NCBI RefSeq assembly: GCF_000372725.1
Contig: NW_005200088.1
Span: forward strand, 583,504-640,264
DNA: 56,761 nucleotides
DNA from: Emiliania huxleyi CCMP1516
Lineage: Eukaryota; Haptophyta; Isochrysidales; Noelaerhabdaceae
Direction: 5' to 3'
This document shows, piece by piece, positions 35,523-45,184 of the stretch. Below the pieces are notes generated by a model, which made no database searches, was not told the DNA's origin, and worked only from the letters and a program-made list of their open reading frames with translations. Position 1 is the stretch's first letter. Each line of letters begins with the position of its first letter. A program made the position numbers and the translations under genes.

Positions 35523-36578
35523 ATGGCCTCCCACCGCATCGGCGCCCGCGTCGCAGGCCTCTCGCCAGCGCAGCTGTGCGCCATCATCGAGGCGCAGGCG
35601 GGCGCGAGCGACGCTGCGCTGCGCGTGGCGGAGGAGCACGCCACACGGCTCGTGGAGCAGCCCGAGTGGGTGCTCTCCGAGGTCCTCCTCTCGCCGGACC
35701 TCGCCCCGCACATCCTCGCCCAGCTGCCGACCACGGAGCACGCCGCCAAGGGGACGTGCCGCGCGTGGCGCCGCGGCTGGAAGGAGACGCTGAAGAGGCG
35801 CGAGAGGCCGCGCCTGCTCGTGATCGGCGGCCAAGACAACGAGGGTGGGACTGTCAACTCGCTGGAGCGGTACGACCCGTCCACGAATGAGTGGGAGGAG
35901 AAGGCCGTGCCCCCGATGCATACGGCACGAAAGCATGCCCCCTCGGCGATGCTCGATGGCAAGCTCTACACGGTGGGCGGATGTCGTCCTCAGGGCGACG
36001 CAACTTTCAACTTGGTGGAGCGGTACGACCCGGCGACGAACGCGTGGGAGGAGGTGGCGCCGATGGCGACGGCGCGGCTTGCTCACGCCGCGGCGGTGCT
36101 CGACGGCAAGCTGTACGCTGTGGGAGGCTACAACGAGGACGACGACGAGGACGAGGATGGCCACAACAGCTACCTCAGCTCAGTGGAGCGGTACGATCCC
36201 GTGACGAACGCGTGGGAGGCGGTGGCGCCGATGGCGACGGCAAGGGACTATCACGCCGTGACGGTGCTCGACGGCAAGCTGTATGCTGTGGGAGGCGGCA
36301 ACGACGACGTCGACGACCTTAGCACAGTCGAGCGGTACGACCCGGCGACGAACGCGTGGGAGGAGGTGGCGCCGATGGCGTCGGCACGGGACGACCTTGC
36401 AGTTGCGGTGCTCGACGGTAAGTTGTACGCTGTGGCCGGCCAGTTGTACGAGGGTGCCGGCCACAACCCATACAACCGCCTCAGCTCGGTCGAGCGGTAC
36501 GACCCGGCCGAGAATGCGTGGGAGGCGGTGGCGCCGCTGGCGGCGGCGCGGGTCTCTCCCGTAGCTGTCTTGATGTAG
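35523..36578 (+). CDS. F-box/kelch-repeat protein 2
   Basis: A single-exon gene of 351 residues and a paralogue of the gene at 3271-4437. The N-terminal 110 residues are nearly identical (MASHRIGARVAG ... CRAWRRGWKETL), including the F-box-like LLSPDLAPHILAQLP. The propeller has about five blades with GKLYAVGG and SSVERYDP motifs, one fewer than the paralogue, and acidic insertions (DDDEDEDG, DDVDD) in two loops. The start matches the paralogue's Met; an in-frame ATG-less extension upstream is not used. A role as an SCF substrate adaptor is inferred from the family. GTGTCTGTAGACTAAAAA occurs just after the stop (36584-36603) and again at 37405-37423. Confidence 0.9.
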   Translation: MASHRIGARVAGLSPAQLCAIIEAQAGASDAALRVAEEHATRLVEQPEWVLSEVLLSPDLAPHILAQLPTTEHAAKGTCRAWRRGWKETLKRRERPRLLVIGGQDNEGGTVNSLERYDPSTNEWEEKAVPPMHTARKHAPSAMLDGKLYTVGGCRPQGDATFNLVERYDPATNAWEEVAPMATARLAHAAAVLDGKLYAVGGYNEDDDEDEDGHNSYLSSVERYDPVTNAWEAVAPMATARDYHAVTVLDGKLYAVGGGNDDVDDLSTVERYDPATNAWEEVAPMASARDDLAVAVLDGKLYAVAGQLYEGAGHNPYNRLSSVERYDPAENAWEAVAPLAAARVSPVAVLM

Positions 36579-36973
36579 ACGGCTCGTGTCTGTAGACTAA
36601 AAAAAGTAATAGAGGAGCGGACCGTGAGTTGAGGAAATCGGAGGACGCGACCCACTTCGCCACAGACGGTCCCGCGCCTCGCCGCTATGACGGCCGCACG
36701 ACCGCAGCTCGTGTGCGTGTACCCGTCTTTGTCCGGAGTGAAAAGTCCAACGCGCTCGTCGGTGACGGCGTCCTCCAACCTGCGCCGCGCTCGGCGAACC
36801 TCGACAGCGCTTTCGGTGGCATGCAGCTCTTTGCGCCTGAAGCCTGGAGAGCAGCTCCTCTGCTGCTCACACACTCTGCACAGTTGACACAGCCTACTGT
36901 GCGGCTGCCACAGCTGTCACAGCGATGGGCTCGCCCTCACTGGCCCTCAGTCACTTGTGCTGCGGCTTGTGTG

Positions 36974-37089
36974 AGCGACACTGCTCGGCGACTGCCGGCA
37001 CACTGTGAGACCATGGGTGTGAGGTAAAAGCACGCTACCAGCGCTTGGTCACATCGGCCCCGAGGTCAGATCCTTCTACTCTGTTGATG
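36974..37089 (+). repeat. Dispersed repeat D, copy 2
   Basis: Matches 28367-28496 with gaps: GCGACACTGC, TCGGCGACTGC, GGGTGTGAGGT, CACGCTACCAGCGCTTGG, CACATCGG and TACTCTGTTG. Confidence 0.75.
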
Positions 37090-37276
37090 ACAAGACTTGT
37101 CTACTGGCTAAAGCCGAGCAGGAGGGCCCAGCGCACAACCCCTGGTCAACTCAGGGTCCACACCCCGTATATCTTTACTTCCTCTTCCATCACCCGGACG
37201 TTCCCAGGGTGATGGAAGGTTCGACGCACCCCCGGACTGGGCAGAGAAATCCCAGGGCACGCTCCTGGGCACTCCA

Positions 37277-37352
37277 CCCCGCCCCCACTTGCCCTGACTG
37301 CACAGGATAGCGTGCCCCGACAAACGGCGACACATAGCGGGGGACACTGCGC
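37277..37352 (-). repeat. Dispersed repeat E, copy 2 (inverted)
   Basis: Reverse complement of the repeat at 5793-5868, from GCGCAGTGTCCC through GGGGCACGCTATCCTG to the G-rich end. Confidence 0.75.
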
Positions 37353-37662
37353 CGGGGGGTATGCCTAACTTTGGTGCTTTGTGTGGGTCGCGTTCCCTTG
37401 GTAGCGTGTCTGTAGACTAAAAATTGTTCCATTTCCCGAAGCTTCTTCTTGCGGCCCCTCGAGCGTAGTGCCAGATACGCTCACTCGGGATGTGTGGCAG
37501 CCCAGCTGGAGGCTGTGTGATACGAGGAGAAAGGCACACGACGTGAGGACACGAAGAAACAAGAAAGCGGAGACCACACACGGCGCCCAAAAAACCCCTC
37601 GCGTGTTTTACACACCTCGCAGCGGCTGCCATGCGCTACGCCCGCCGTTTTCCTTTTTCTCG

Positions 37663-39123
37663 ATGACCGCGGCCGACATACTCTTCCCGCTACACACGGA
37701 TCCAGATTTTATGCTGCCAGGCGAGGAGTTCGCGGTCGAACGCTGGTACAGCAAGCTCAAAGCTAAGCTCAAGGACGGCTGGACACTATGTCGTGAGTCG
37801 ACCACGTGGAGCTACCTGCCTGGTCCGAGCAACGACGGCTCCACCTGGTGGACGGACCCGCAGACGTGGTCTGCAATCATGCTCGCGCTGATGGCGGTGC
37901 TCCTCTCAATCCACATCTATGCCAACACCAACCTCATTACGAGGTGTCGCTCGGCGCCTCGGAGCGTGGTGCACAGCTTGCGGCGCATCCGCGAGCGTCG
38001 TCGACGCCACGTGCTGCGCGCGCCGCGGCAACCGCTGTTTGATATTCGCCGCGTTGGCCGCTCATCACAGCGTGGCCTCAAAGCGATTGCTCTCGGCTTT
38101 GGTGGCGACGACGGCGGTGCACGCGCTCGCGAGCGCCAGAGCTTTGCAAACGCTCGGTCGGTGCTCGAGTCGCGCCTGAGCACGATGGTGGGCCTGCAGA
38201 GCATCAAGGAGCACCTCTACACGCTGCTCGACACGCTCGAGATGGACCAGCGCCGCTGTGCGGCAATGCCGGAGTTCGTGTCGCAGCGCTCGTCTATGCA
38301 CATGGTCTTCCTGGGCAATCCGGGCACGGGCAAGACCGCGGTCGCGCAGCTCATCGCTGGCGTGCTCAACGAGCTTGGCGTGCTGCGTCGTGGCCACCTC
38401 GTCGTCGCCAAGAAGGACGACCTCCTCGGCCGCTACTCGAACCACGTCGCACGCAACACGCGCGCCGTCGTCGAGAGCGCGCTCGGCGGCGTGCTCGTGA
38501 TCGACGAGGCGTACTCGCTGCTGCAGGGCGAGATTGAGCTCGGGCGCGAGGCAATCAACGTGCTGGTCGACATGTGCTACGCCCACCGCGACGACCTCGT
38601 CGTCGTCCTCGCGGGCTACGACCGAGCGATGGCGGAGCTCTTCGACGCGAACGCTGGCCTCGCGAGCCGCTTCCCGCACAAGTTCGCCTTCCCGGACTAC
38701 ACGCCGAGCGAGCTGGGCGAGATTGCGGAGATCAAGCTGCGGGCCTCGCGCTTCCGGCTCGCCGACAAGCACGCGGCCTCCGCGCTCGCGCGCCTCGTCG
38801 CGCCGATTGCGACCGAGGTGCCGTGCGGCAACGCGCGATCCGTCGAGAACCGAATCGCCGGCGCGATCAGCGTACAGAGCACGCGCCTCCGCCACGCTGC
38901 CGCTGCCGCCGCCGCCACTGCCGCCGCTGCCGCCGTCGCCCCGAGCGCGACACCACCCATAGCGGGCCGCGGCCGGGCCGACTCGTTGGACGAGATGAGC
39001 CTCTTTGAGATGCGCGCGGATGACTTTGACGAGGCCGCCAGATTGGCCGAGAAGGCGGCCGGGGTGCTGCAGCAGCAGGAGCAGCCCGACTCGCCGCTAA
39101 GACGCACCAAGGCGGAGGATTGA
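37663..39123 (+). CDS. CbbX/CfxQ-like AAA ATPase with N-terminal membrane segment
   Basis: A single-exon gene of 486 residues. An N-terminal region of about 65 residues is followed by one hydrophobic segment (IMLALMAVLLSIHIYA, about 70-86) and a basic stretch. The AAA domain covers about 165-410 with Walker A GNPGTGKT (218-225), Walker B VLVIDEAY (276-283) and RFPHKFAFPDYTPSEL downstream, all typical of the CbbX/SpoVK branch. The C-terminus has an Ala run and an acidic tail. CbbX proteins remodel inhibited Rubisco in red-lineage plastids, but the membrane segment and the long C-terminus differ from plastid CbbX, so another remodelling role is as likely. I used the ATG at 37663; the frame upstream starts only with GTG. 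Confidence 0.88.
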   Translation: MTAADILFPLHTDPDFMLPGEEFAVERWYSKLKAKLKDGWTLCRESTTWSYLPGPSNDGSTWWTDPQTWSAIMLALMAVLLSIHIYANTNLITRCRSAPRSVVHSLRRIRERRRRHVLRAPRQPLFDIRRVGRSSQRGLKAIALGFGGDDGGARARERQSFANARSVLESRLSTMVGLQSIKEHLYTLLDTLEMDQRRCAAMPEFVSQRSSMHMVFLGNPGTGKTAVAQLIAGVLNELGVLRRGHLVVAKKDDLLGRYSNHVARNTRAVVESALGGVLVIDEAYSLLQGEIELGREAINVLVDMCYAHRDDLVVVLAGYDRAMAELFDANAGLASRFPHKFAFPDYTPSELGEIAEIKLRASRFRLADKHAASALARLVAPIATEVPCGNARSVENRIAGAISVQSTRLRHAAAAAAATAAAAAVAPSATPPIAGRGRADSLDEMSLFEMRADDFDEAARLAEKAAGVLQQQEQPDSPLRRTKAED

Positions 39124-39605
39124 CCAGGAGGAGCGTCTGTGGGGAATAGATCTTCTCGCTGCTAGCTGCACAATGCGACCGCACTTGGAGAAATAAAGAA
39201 AGAAAACAGACAACCCAAGGCGCAAGGGAGGGATATATATGGACGACTTGGAGCACAAAGTGCGTTTTTTTTGGCAGCTCGACACGGAGCCTCTTGTCGT
39301 CATGGTAAGCGCCTCCAAACGCCGCCCGCGGGGAGTCGCCGCCGCCCGCCGTGAGGGGCCACGCCTGTAGCGTAAGGGCGCACCTCCGCTCCGCGCCCTT
39401 CCTCCGCCGCTCACGTCACTTTTTTTGAGTAGATACGGCAAATGCTCGGCGGTCATCAACGCGTCGCGGCTCGCCATCAGCGACGCGCCTCGCTTCCGGT
39501 GGCGCGGGCTGTTGCTCGACTCGGCGCGGCACTACCTGCCGGTCGAGGCCGCAACCCGCGTACGACTATTATAGTCATGGGTCTCATGATCGCGCGCAAG
39601 CGATG
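39124..39605. other. Intergenic, no gene recognised
   Basis: Contains a short copy of repeat T (39191-39241) and the region downstream of two convergent genes. No coding pattern is clear. Confidence 0.5.
39191..39241 (-). repeat. Dispersed repeat T, short copy
   Basis: AATAAAGAAAGAAAACAGAC, then AACCCAAGG and AAGGGAGGGATAT. Reverse complement of the T-tract part of 17155-17310, 70 bases after the AAA gene stop. Confidence 0.75.
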
Positions 39606-40985
39606 CTACTGGCTACTGCCGGGCGCAACACTCCCCCCCTCCTCCACAGTGGAGGTCGATCGCGATCGTGAGAAGCGAAGGTGGCTCTGCGGCGACGTGC
39701 TCGCCTCGACGAGTGAGGCAGCGGGCATGTGGCCACGGCCAGACGCGCGGCCTGTCGCACCCGACCAGCTGTGCCAGGATTGCCTGACGTCCTGCAGCAC
39801 GTGCCGCCGCCAGCTGTCGTAGGGCAGCAGCTCCTTGACGAGCAACGTCGCGCCGTCGGGCCCGGCGGCGGCATCCACCTACATTATGGCAAGCGTGTGA
39901 ACAGACGCCCTCACAGCCTTGGCGAGGGTATGGGCGGCGGCTGTGGGGGACCTGCGAGACCTCGTGCGCAAAGCAGATCCAATCTCCCTCCGCCAATAGA
40001 CCCAACGCCTCGCCCGCCGTGGCACCCTCCACGCGCTGCGCCGCCGATAGCGACCCGCGCAGCAGGTAGATCTCCTTGATAGGTCTCCGGAACAAAAGCG
40101 CCTGGACACACAGGCAGGTGTTGACCGGCTAGATCGCACCCTGCCTTCGGCGTTGGGAGGCGCGCCTTCTCCGCGTGTGGTGCCCAGCGCTCGATCCGCG
40201 TCTCGAGCCCGTCCTTGCTGATGGCCCACCCACGCCGTGGCCCGTCGATCCAGCTGGCCTCGCGCTGCCGTGGAACGAGGAGGCGTGGGCAGAGCGCCAC
40301 GTGCTGCGCAGACTCGGTGGCGGAGGTGGCTTGCATCAAGCCCCACCAGGTGAGGATCTCGGTGCGCCCTTCGAAGGGCTGAGTCATCGCCGCGTGGTGC
40401 GTGCCGATGGGGTAGCGCACCAGCGCGGGTGCCTCTACCTGCGGCGGGGTGGGCGCCGGCTGAGGATGGCGGTCGAGGCGGTGGCGGCACGGCGGCGGAG
40501 GCCTGCGCAAAGTTTGTGTCCGCGAAGCGGCCGGTAAAGACGATGTACTCCTCGCCGCCGGGGTGGTCATGGTAGGGCAGTCGCGGCGTGTTTGGCGGAT
40601 AGTCCACAATGTAGCGGACGCGCGGATAGTGAACGCTCCCGCTCACTTGAGCAGACAGCCACTTCCTGCGAATGTCTGGGAAGGTGTGTATGTCGTCGCC
40701 AAAATCGTCGCACTCATGCACGGTGTTGAGAGCGCACTGAAAGCAGTGGGAGGAGGAGGTCCACTTTGCATCGGCCGCCTTGACCAGGTGTGTCTGACTG
40801 AGGTCGCAGTTCCGCGCAAAGGTGGACGACTCCTCGGCATTTTTCCAGTCGGCATCGCCAGCCAGCCACCGTTGCTGCGCTAGTGCGGTTGCCTTGCTGG
40901 CCTTTGCGCCTTGTGCGCGAATACACCACGGCCACGAGCAGCACGCGGCCCGGGGCCGGTTGATCTGTCTCGTCGTCCCTGGCAT
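39606..40985 (-). CDS. Bicupin (ChrR-like cupin) protein, spliced
   Basis: Exon 1 is 40985-40509 (MPGTTRQINRPRAACCSWPW ... GRFADTNF). A GC-AG intron (40439-40508) joins it to VEAPALVRYPIGTHHAAMTQ ... TEILTWWGLM. The first cupin has LPYHDHPGGEEYIVFTGRF, with the His-x-His and Glu metal ligands, and continues over the intron to the closing RYPIGTHHA strand. A second cupin-like piece in another frame (40080-39961) reads EIYLLRGSL ... LAEGDWICFAHE. It is spliced by a GT-AG intron (39879-39960) to VDAAAGPDGATLLVKELLPY (39878 down). The joins between about 40320 and 40080 are not resolved. Cupins of this type bind a metal and small molecules; the role is unknown. The final codons before 39606 are uncertain. 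Confidence 0.6.
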
Positions 40986-41689
40986 GTTCCTTATTGGTAC
41001 CACTAATGAAAAAAAATAACGCACGGTCCCTCAGCGGAGCTGGGAAGAGGACCGCCGCAAGCGGCGTGGCGTGGGTCGGTTGTGCATCCCTCCGGGGGCC
41101 CCTCTGCGCCGGGGAGGCGTTGTTGGAGGTTAGGACGCAAGCGTCCGTCGCCCTTTTCAAACTCGGGGCCCACTCCGCTACGCTCCGACCCGAATTTGGA
41201 GGGCCTGAAAAGTTTGAGGTGTTGCTGCGCAAAAGGGTGGGGAGCCGCGGCGGCGCCGCAGGCGCGGGCGCGCAGTGGAAGCACGCTAGCCATACAAATT
41301 CACGCAGAGAAGCTGACGGTCGGGGTCGTGACGGCTCGAGGGTGCGCACACTAGCGGCTGGACGCCTCACCCGCGGACGCCTCACCCGCACGCGCACCCT
41401 CCAACATCGCCGCCGAGCCCAACGCCCTGCCGTCAATCTCGACGAGCGCCGCACACCTGCGCGGACAGTGGGCAGACGTTGCCGCCTTGTGTCCTCGTGT
41501 GCCCGGAAAGCCTCGAGCCGGCGCGCACCGGTGGCAGCGCAGGATGAGGCGGCAGCAGTGGAGGGTTGGGGCGCATTTGAAGGCGCTGGCCCCGACGCGC
41601 CATTAACTGGGTCGGGGTGGTTCCTCACCCCTCTGGTTTCAGTCAAGCGGGAAGAGTCTGTGCAAGGGGGGCGGATGGGGCTGGCTGCG
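40986..41689. other. No gene recognised
   Basis: A long + frame runs through, but without domain or codon support. It contains a local repeat CGCCTCACCCGC(A/G). Upstream region of the bicupin gene. Confidence 0.5.
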
Positions 41690-42084
41690 TCACCTTGGAG
41701 CATGAAAGGTTCCTACAGTAAGGCTACTCGAGTACGCAGCACCTTGGCTTGGCCCCCGAGCCGGGAGGCGGTCGACGACGCGCAGCATGGCGGTGAGCGC
41801 AGCCTGACGACGCGTCTTGATGGACGGATCCTTCTGCCGGCTGACCAATTCCTCCCACCTCTTGACCGGCGGCTTCGTCACCAACAGCGCTCGAGAGGCG
41901 GAGCAGCCTCGATGCGATCCAGTTCGGTAGCTATCTTGTCGCGCAGCGCATCGTCAAAAGGCAGGTTGTTACAGGCGTCGCGCGCGTCCCCGAGGTCACG
42001 CAGGAGGCTCTCCATATGTGTTGCAATATAGCCCCCGGCTGTGGTTGCTGCAGTGCTCCCGTAAAACCAGCGATGTCTTTGCAC
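41690..42084 (-). pseudogene. Coding-like fragment with a frame change, function unknown
   Basis: Two overlapping minus frames look like one helical protein: HMESLLRDLGDARDACNNLP ... DKIATELDRIEAAPPLER (to about 41886), then LVTKPPVKRWEELVSRQKDP ... TAMLRVVDRLPARG. Joining them needs a one-base frame change near 41885. It may be a pseudogene, an unspliced junction or a sequencing error. Confidence 0.35.
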
Positions 42085-42430
42085 CAGCTGATAGCTTGCC
42101 CCCGTCCACGGCCGAGATCACATGGTACGTTTCTGCACGGTATTCGGATTTTGGGGTAGGTATATTGTTGGCAAATCAAGACACAGAGCTCACACAGAAT
42201 CACAGCGGGAGGAAAGCGGCGAGTCGCAATTCCTGGGGTCCTTGTGGCGGGCCACCCTGTCCAGAGAGGCATGGATGCCAATCTGGGGTCTTTCGACCGA
42301 GTCTATGATTTTGCTATTTGTTCGTGTGGGGGTATATTGCAGATTTGTCAATGGTACCGCGTCTGCGACGCGGGCGCCTTGCGGGCAGAGCCCTTTGCCA
42401 CCCTTTATATCTTGCGCGCTCATAATGAAA

Positions 42431-42575
42431 ACAAGAATTTTACAACAATCAAAGCTCCCTCGCACAACACTGGGCACGGGACTGGCGCGCACTGGCACTA
42501 ACACAGGTACACCACGGGAGCCGCCTAAGCGACTCCTGCGAGAGTGGCGAGGCACTTAGCTCCGTGCACTCGCCC
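42431..42575. repeat. Dispersed repeat C, copy 2
   Basis: Direct copy of 2681-2833: ACAAGAATTTTACAACAATC, AAAGCTCCCTCGCACAACAC, GGGACTGGCGCGCACTGGCA, GGCACTTAGCTCCGTGCA. The middle is slightly shorter than in copy 1. Confidence 0.85.
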
Positions 42576-42716
42576 ACCCCCGCCACAGGCAAGCTCATTC
42601 ACAACCTGCTCTGCGATTGCCGTGACCCGTGTGAAGAACGACTGAGATACGCTGCTTCTGCAGCCCCAGCCAATTCTTAGTGGTCCAAGTCACCTCATCG
42701 ACGTACTGGGCCCGCG

Positions 42717-43233
42717 TCAGCTTGTTCTGTAGCACGTCCGCCGCCTTCCGGAGGATCTCACGCGTTCGGCTCTACGTTCAGCGTGGCTCACCCTCCATGC
42801 CGTGAACAGGCGCTTTATCCACCCTATATTCTTCTCTCTCTCCTCTGCCCGTGCCTTGGTCTTGTCGTTGTTGTTTCGCACCCATGTCTGTATGGCAATC
42901 GAGGCTGCCTTCCCCACTACCTGTAGTTCCCTCGTCACCTCTCCTGCAAGCTCCCCTCTCTTTCTTTCGGGTATGGAGTCCGTGAGTGCGGGCAGCGTGC
43001 AGGCAATCACGGGCGCTATTTTGTCGTACTCCTCTTCGGCCACAGCGCTCCAAATCTAGACCCCATTGCCTTTAAGGAGGCTGCCCTCGCGCGTCTCAGG
43101 AATGCGGCTGTGTCTTTTGAGTCAGGCGCCGCCCGTTCGACTCTTGCTGTTGCCCTCGCCGCGTGTTTGTCGCTTCCGCATGAAGTAACGCGCCCCTTCC
43201 TTATTTCCAGCGCAGCTGTGCCGCTCAGAGAGT
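42717..43233 (-). pseudogene. Fragment related to the reading frame at 23.1-23.5 kb
   Basis: Two minus frames correspond to the frame interrupted at 21.7-24.1 kb. LSGTAALEIRKGRVTSC ... VERAAPDSKDT (43233 to about 43105) aligns with LSGACLGNREQA ... AQAAPDSKDT there. IAPVIACTLPALTDSIPERK, then LAGEVTRELQVVGKAASIAI (43020 down) aligns with VLPALVDDLSEKSRRDLG and AGVTRNLQIVAEAATGAV. As in the other copy, a frame change falls between the two blocks. It is either a degenerate pair or a conserved unusual junction. Confidence 0.55.
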
Positions 43234-43480
43234 ATGTGCGCCAACGACGCACGCGACAGAGGGGCAGGACACGCCGAGAATTCTTCTCGTCGGGTTGCTC
43301 GGGTCGGGGTGGTGGGGTGGGGTTGTGGGGTGGGGTGGGTGGGGATGTCGGGGTGGGGAGTGCGAGTGGGTGGCGCCGCCGGAGTGGGAGTGGTGGTGTG
43401 ACTGCTCCTGTGGTGCGGGCGACGGCTTCTGAGGAAGCCGTCGCCCGCGCCTCGCCTGTCGCGTGAATCGTGTCGTGCGA

Positions 43481-43597
43481 CCGCCTTAAAAAAGAAAGAA
43501 AACGGCCACGCCAAGGGAGGGATGGGAGGACGGCACGCCGCCACCACACAGGGATTTTAAGGAGAGGGGTGTGGTGCGCTAGCCGTCGCCCACCCTT
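43481..43597 (-). repeat. Dispersed repeat T, long copy (inverted)
   Basis: Reverse complement of 17155-17310: GGGCGACGGCTAGCGCACCA, CTCCTTAAAATCCCTGTGTG, GTGGCGGCGTGCCGTCCTCC, then the T-tract. It ends 120 bases upstream of the SPCS1 start. Confidence 0.85.
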
Positions 43598-43716
43598 GGG
43601 CGTCCGCCTGGCACCGCCTTTTGTTGTAAAATTCGCGCCCTCGAATTCTTCTCTTCGTGTTGCGCCAAGCGCCCACACGCCGCAGCGCCTGAGCTCGTGC
43701 GCTGCTCGCGCGTAGC

Positions 43717-44086
43717 ATGGTGCGCGGCAAACTTCTCGGCAGCGTCGTGTCCGTGCCGCCTCCAACGCACCGCCCCCGCGCGCTCGCAGGACTTCAAGGG
43801 CCAGTTCTGGTGCGAGCGCTTCTTTCAGGTCCTGGTCGTGCTCTTTGGCCTCGCTGGATTCGCCGTCGGGTACATGAAGCAGGACTTCCGCGTCACCTTC
43901 CAGTTCCTCTCGGCAGGCGGCGGTATCTCCGCCGTCATCTGCCTGCCCGACTGGCCGTGGTGGAATCGAAACCCAGTCTCGTGGATACCATACGACAGCG
44001 AGGAGGAGGAGGAGGAGGAGGAGCCGGCCAAACCAAAGAAAGAGAAAAATAAGGAGAAGAAGAAGAAGTCGCAAAAGGCCCAGTGA
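43717..44086 (+). CDS. SPCS1: Signal peptidase complex subunit 1 (SPC12 family)
   Basis: The coding exon 43790-44086 reads DFKGQFWCERFFQVLVVLFG, LAGFAVGYMKQDFRVTFQFL, GISAVICLPDWPWWNRNPVS and ends in an acidic and then Lys-rich tail. This is the SPC12 pattern: a short cytosolic start with (D/Y)xKGQ, two ER-membrane helices joined by a tight loop, and PxWPxxxRxPxxW. The best start is the ATG at 43717-43719, spliced by a 70-nt GT-AG intron (43720-43789) to give MDFKGQ..., 99 residues, close to the family length of about 100. This would make the start codon alone the first coding exon. A donor at 43744 (adding eight residues) is possible but leaves only 46 nt of intron. The subunit helps the ER signal peptidase define its membrane substrates. 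Confidence 0.9.
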
Positions 44087-44549
44087 GATCCGCAACCCCT
44101 TCTCTCCATTGCAGCAGCCCGCCCATGTACGTCAGCGGTTTGAGCCTTGTCTGAGTGCGTCTCCCTCCGCTGATACAGCAACAGGGCACGTGTGTGTCGC
44201 CTCTCAGACAGTTGTTTAAAGTATATGCTGCGAACTACTCGCGCGCGATGCACCCAAGAACACACACGACACACGCAGGCGGGTGGGGCTGCGCACACGC
44301 ACACAAGATGACGCAGACCCAGACTAGCACAAATGGGTATTGTGTTGAGAGACCAACTTAGCAGAAGGACACAAGCGCGCCCCAGTGCCAGCCCACCTGT
44401 GTCTGAATCGGGGATCTGTGAACTGTTGATGTCGCAGCCGGAGTGCCGCCTCCCGGAGCCGGCGCCTGGCACGCGCCAGAGGGCGAGAGCAGCTCGAGAG
44501 AGCAGCGCGCCAGCGGGGGCGGCTGCCCTCGCCTCGCCTCCGCCGGCGG

Positions 44550-44780
44550 TCAGCCTCCGAAGAGCATATCGGCGGCCGCCTGCGGGTCGTAGCCGGTCGC
44601 CTCGAGCGCCTTGCGCGCCTTGTCGCGCGGGAAGCCAAGCTGCTCTAGCTGGGCAACCTGCGGGGGGGGGGGGGGGGAGGGGGAAGGGAAGGAGGGGAGG
44701 GGAGGGAGTTCCCCCCCCGATGCCTGTGTCTTCAGCTCGTAGGCACGCTGCCTCCGGCGCCCGACAACGTGCAGTACCAC
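44550..44780 (-). CDS. C-terminal exons of a UBA-domain protein
   Basis: The last exon (44657-44550, minus) reads VAQLEQLGFPRDKARKALEA, TGYDPQAAADMLFGG, a complete UBA domain (LGFPR loop, final hydrophobic helix). A 66-nt GC-AG intron (44658-44723) joins it in phase to RRRQRAYELKTQ upstream (to about 44780). UBA domains bind ubiquitin or shape proteasome shuttles. The rest of the gene, further right on this strand, was not resolved, so the protein type is unknown. It is convergent with the SPCS1 gene. Confidence 0.7.
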   Translation of the reverse strand: MVLHVVGRRRQRAYELKTQASGGELPPLPSFPSPSPPPPPQVAQLEQLGFPRDKARKALEATGYDPQAAADMLFGG

Positions 44781-45184
44781 GTCGGACTCTTCCCTGCCAG
44801 CCTTCCTGGAGGCCCTCCTCTCCCCTCCGCCCCCCCGCCCCTCCGCATCGCGCCCCTCTCCTCTTCCCGACCCCTCCTCGCTGCACCCTCCTCCCCTCTC
44901 CTCGCTGGTATCTCAGCAGGCTGTGGTCCAGCTTGTGACGAGATGAGTGGAACCTCATTGAACCGCGAAAAAAAGAGCCTGAAGTTGCAATCTCAGTGTC
45001 CCAGCCAGCACGCAACCCCGGGCCCGAAACGCAGCCTACTCACTACTATCGTCGGCGCTACGGGCAGGGCAGTGGCGCGACTATCGTTCAGCTGATGGTC
45101 CAACGGCGTCTGATCGAAATAAAGAAAAACGCAGCGTTTTCGCTGCCCGGGTTTTGCCTTCTGTGTCCGCCTAGTTCTGCAGTC

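Larger units (their letters stand above)
36579..37662. other. Intergenic, repeats only
   Basis: Holds repeat D (36974-37089) and repeat E (37277-37352). I see no gene; open frames lack domain support. Confidence 0.55.

Noticed and set aside
37190..37240. GGTTCGA near 37211, checked as a tRNA T-arm
   Set aside because: No acceptor or anticodon stem could be formed around it. I found no tRNA in the window by eye.
40994..42031. A 345-codon + strand frame
   Set aside because: No codon bias or domain, and it runs over regions with better minus-strand coding signal.
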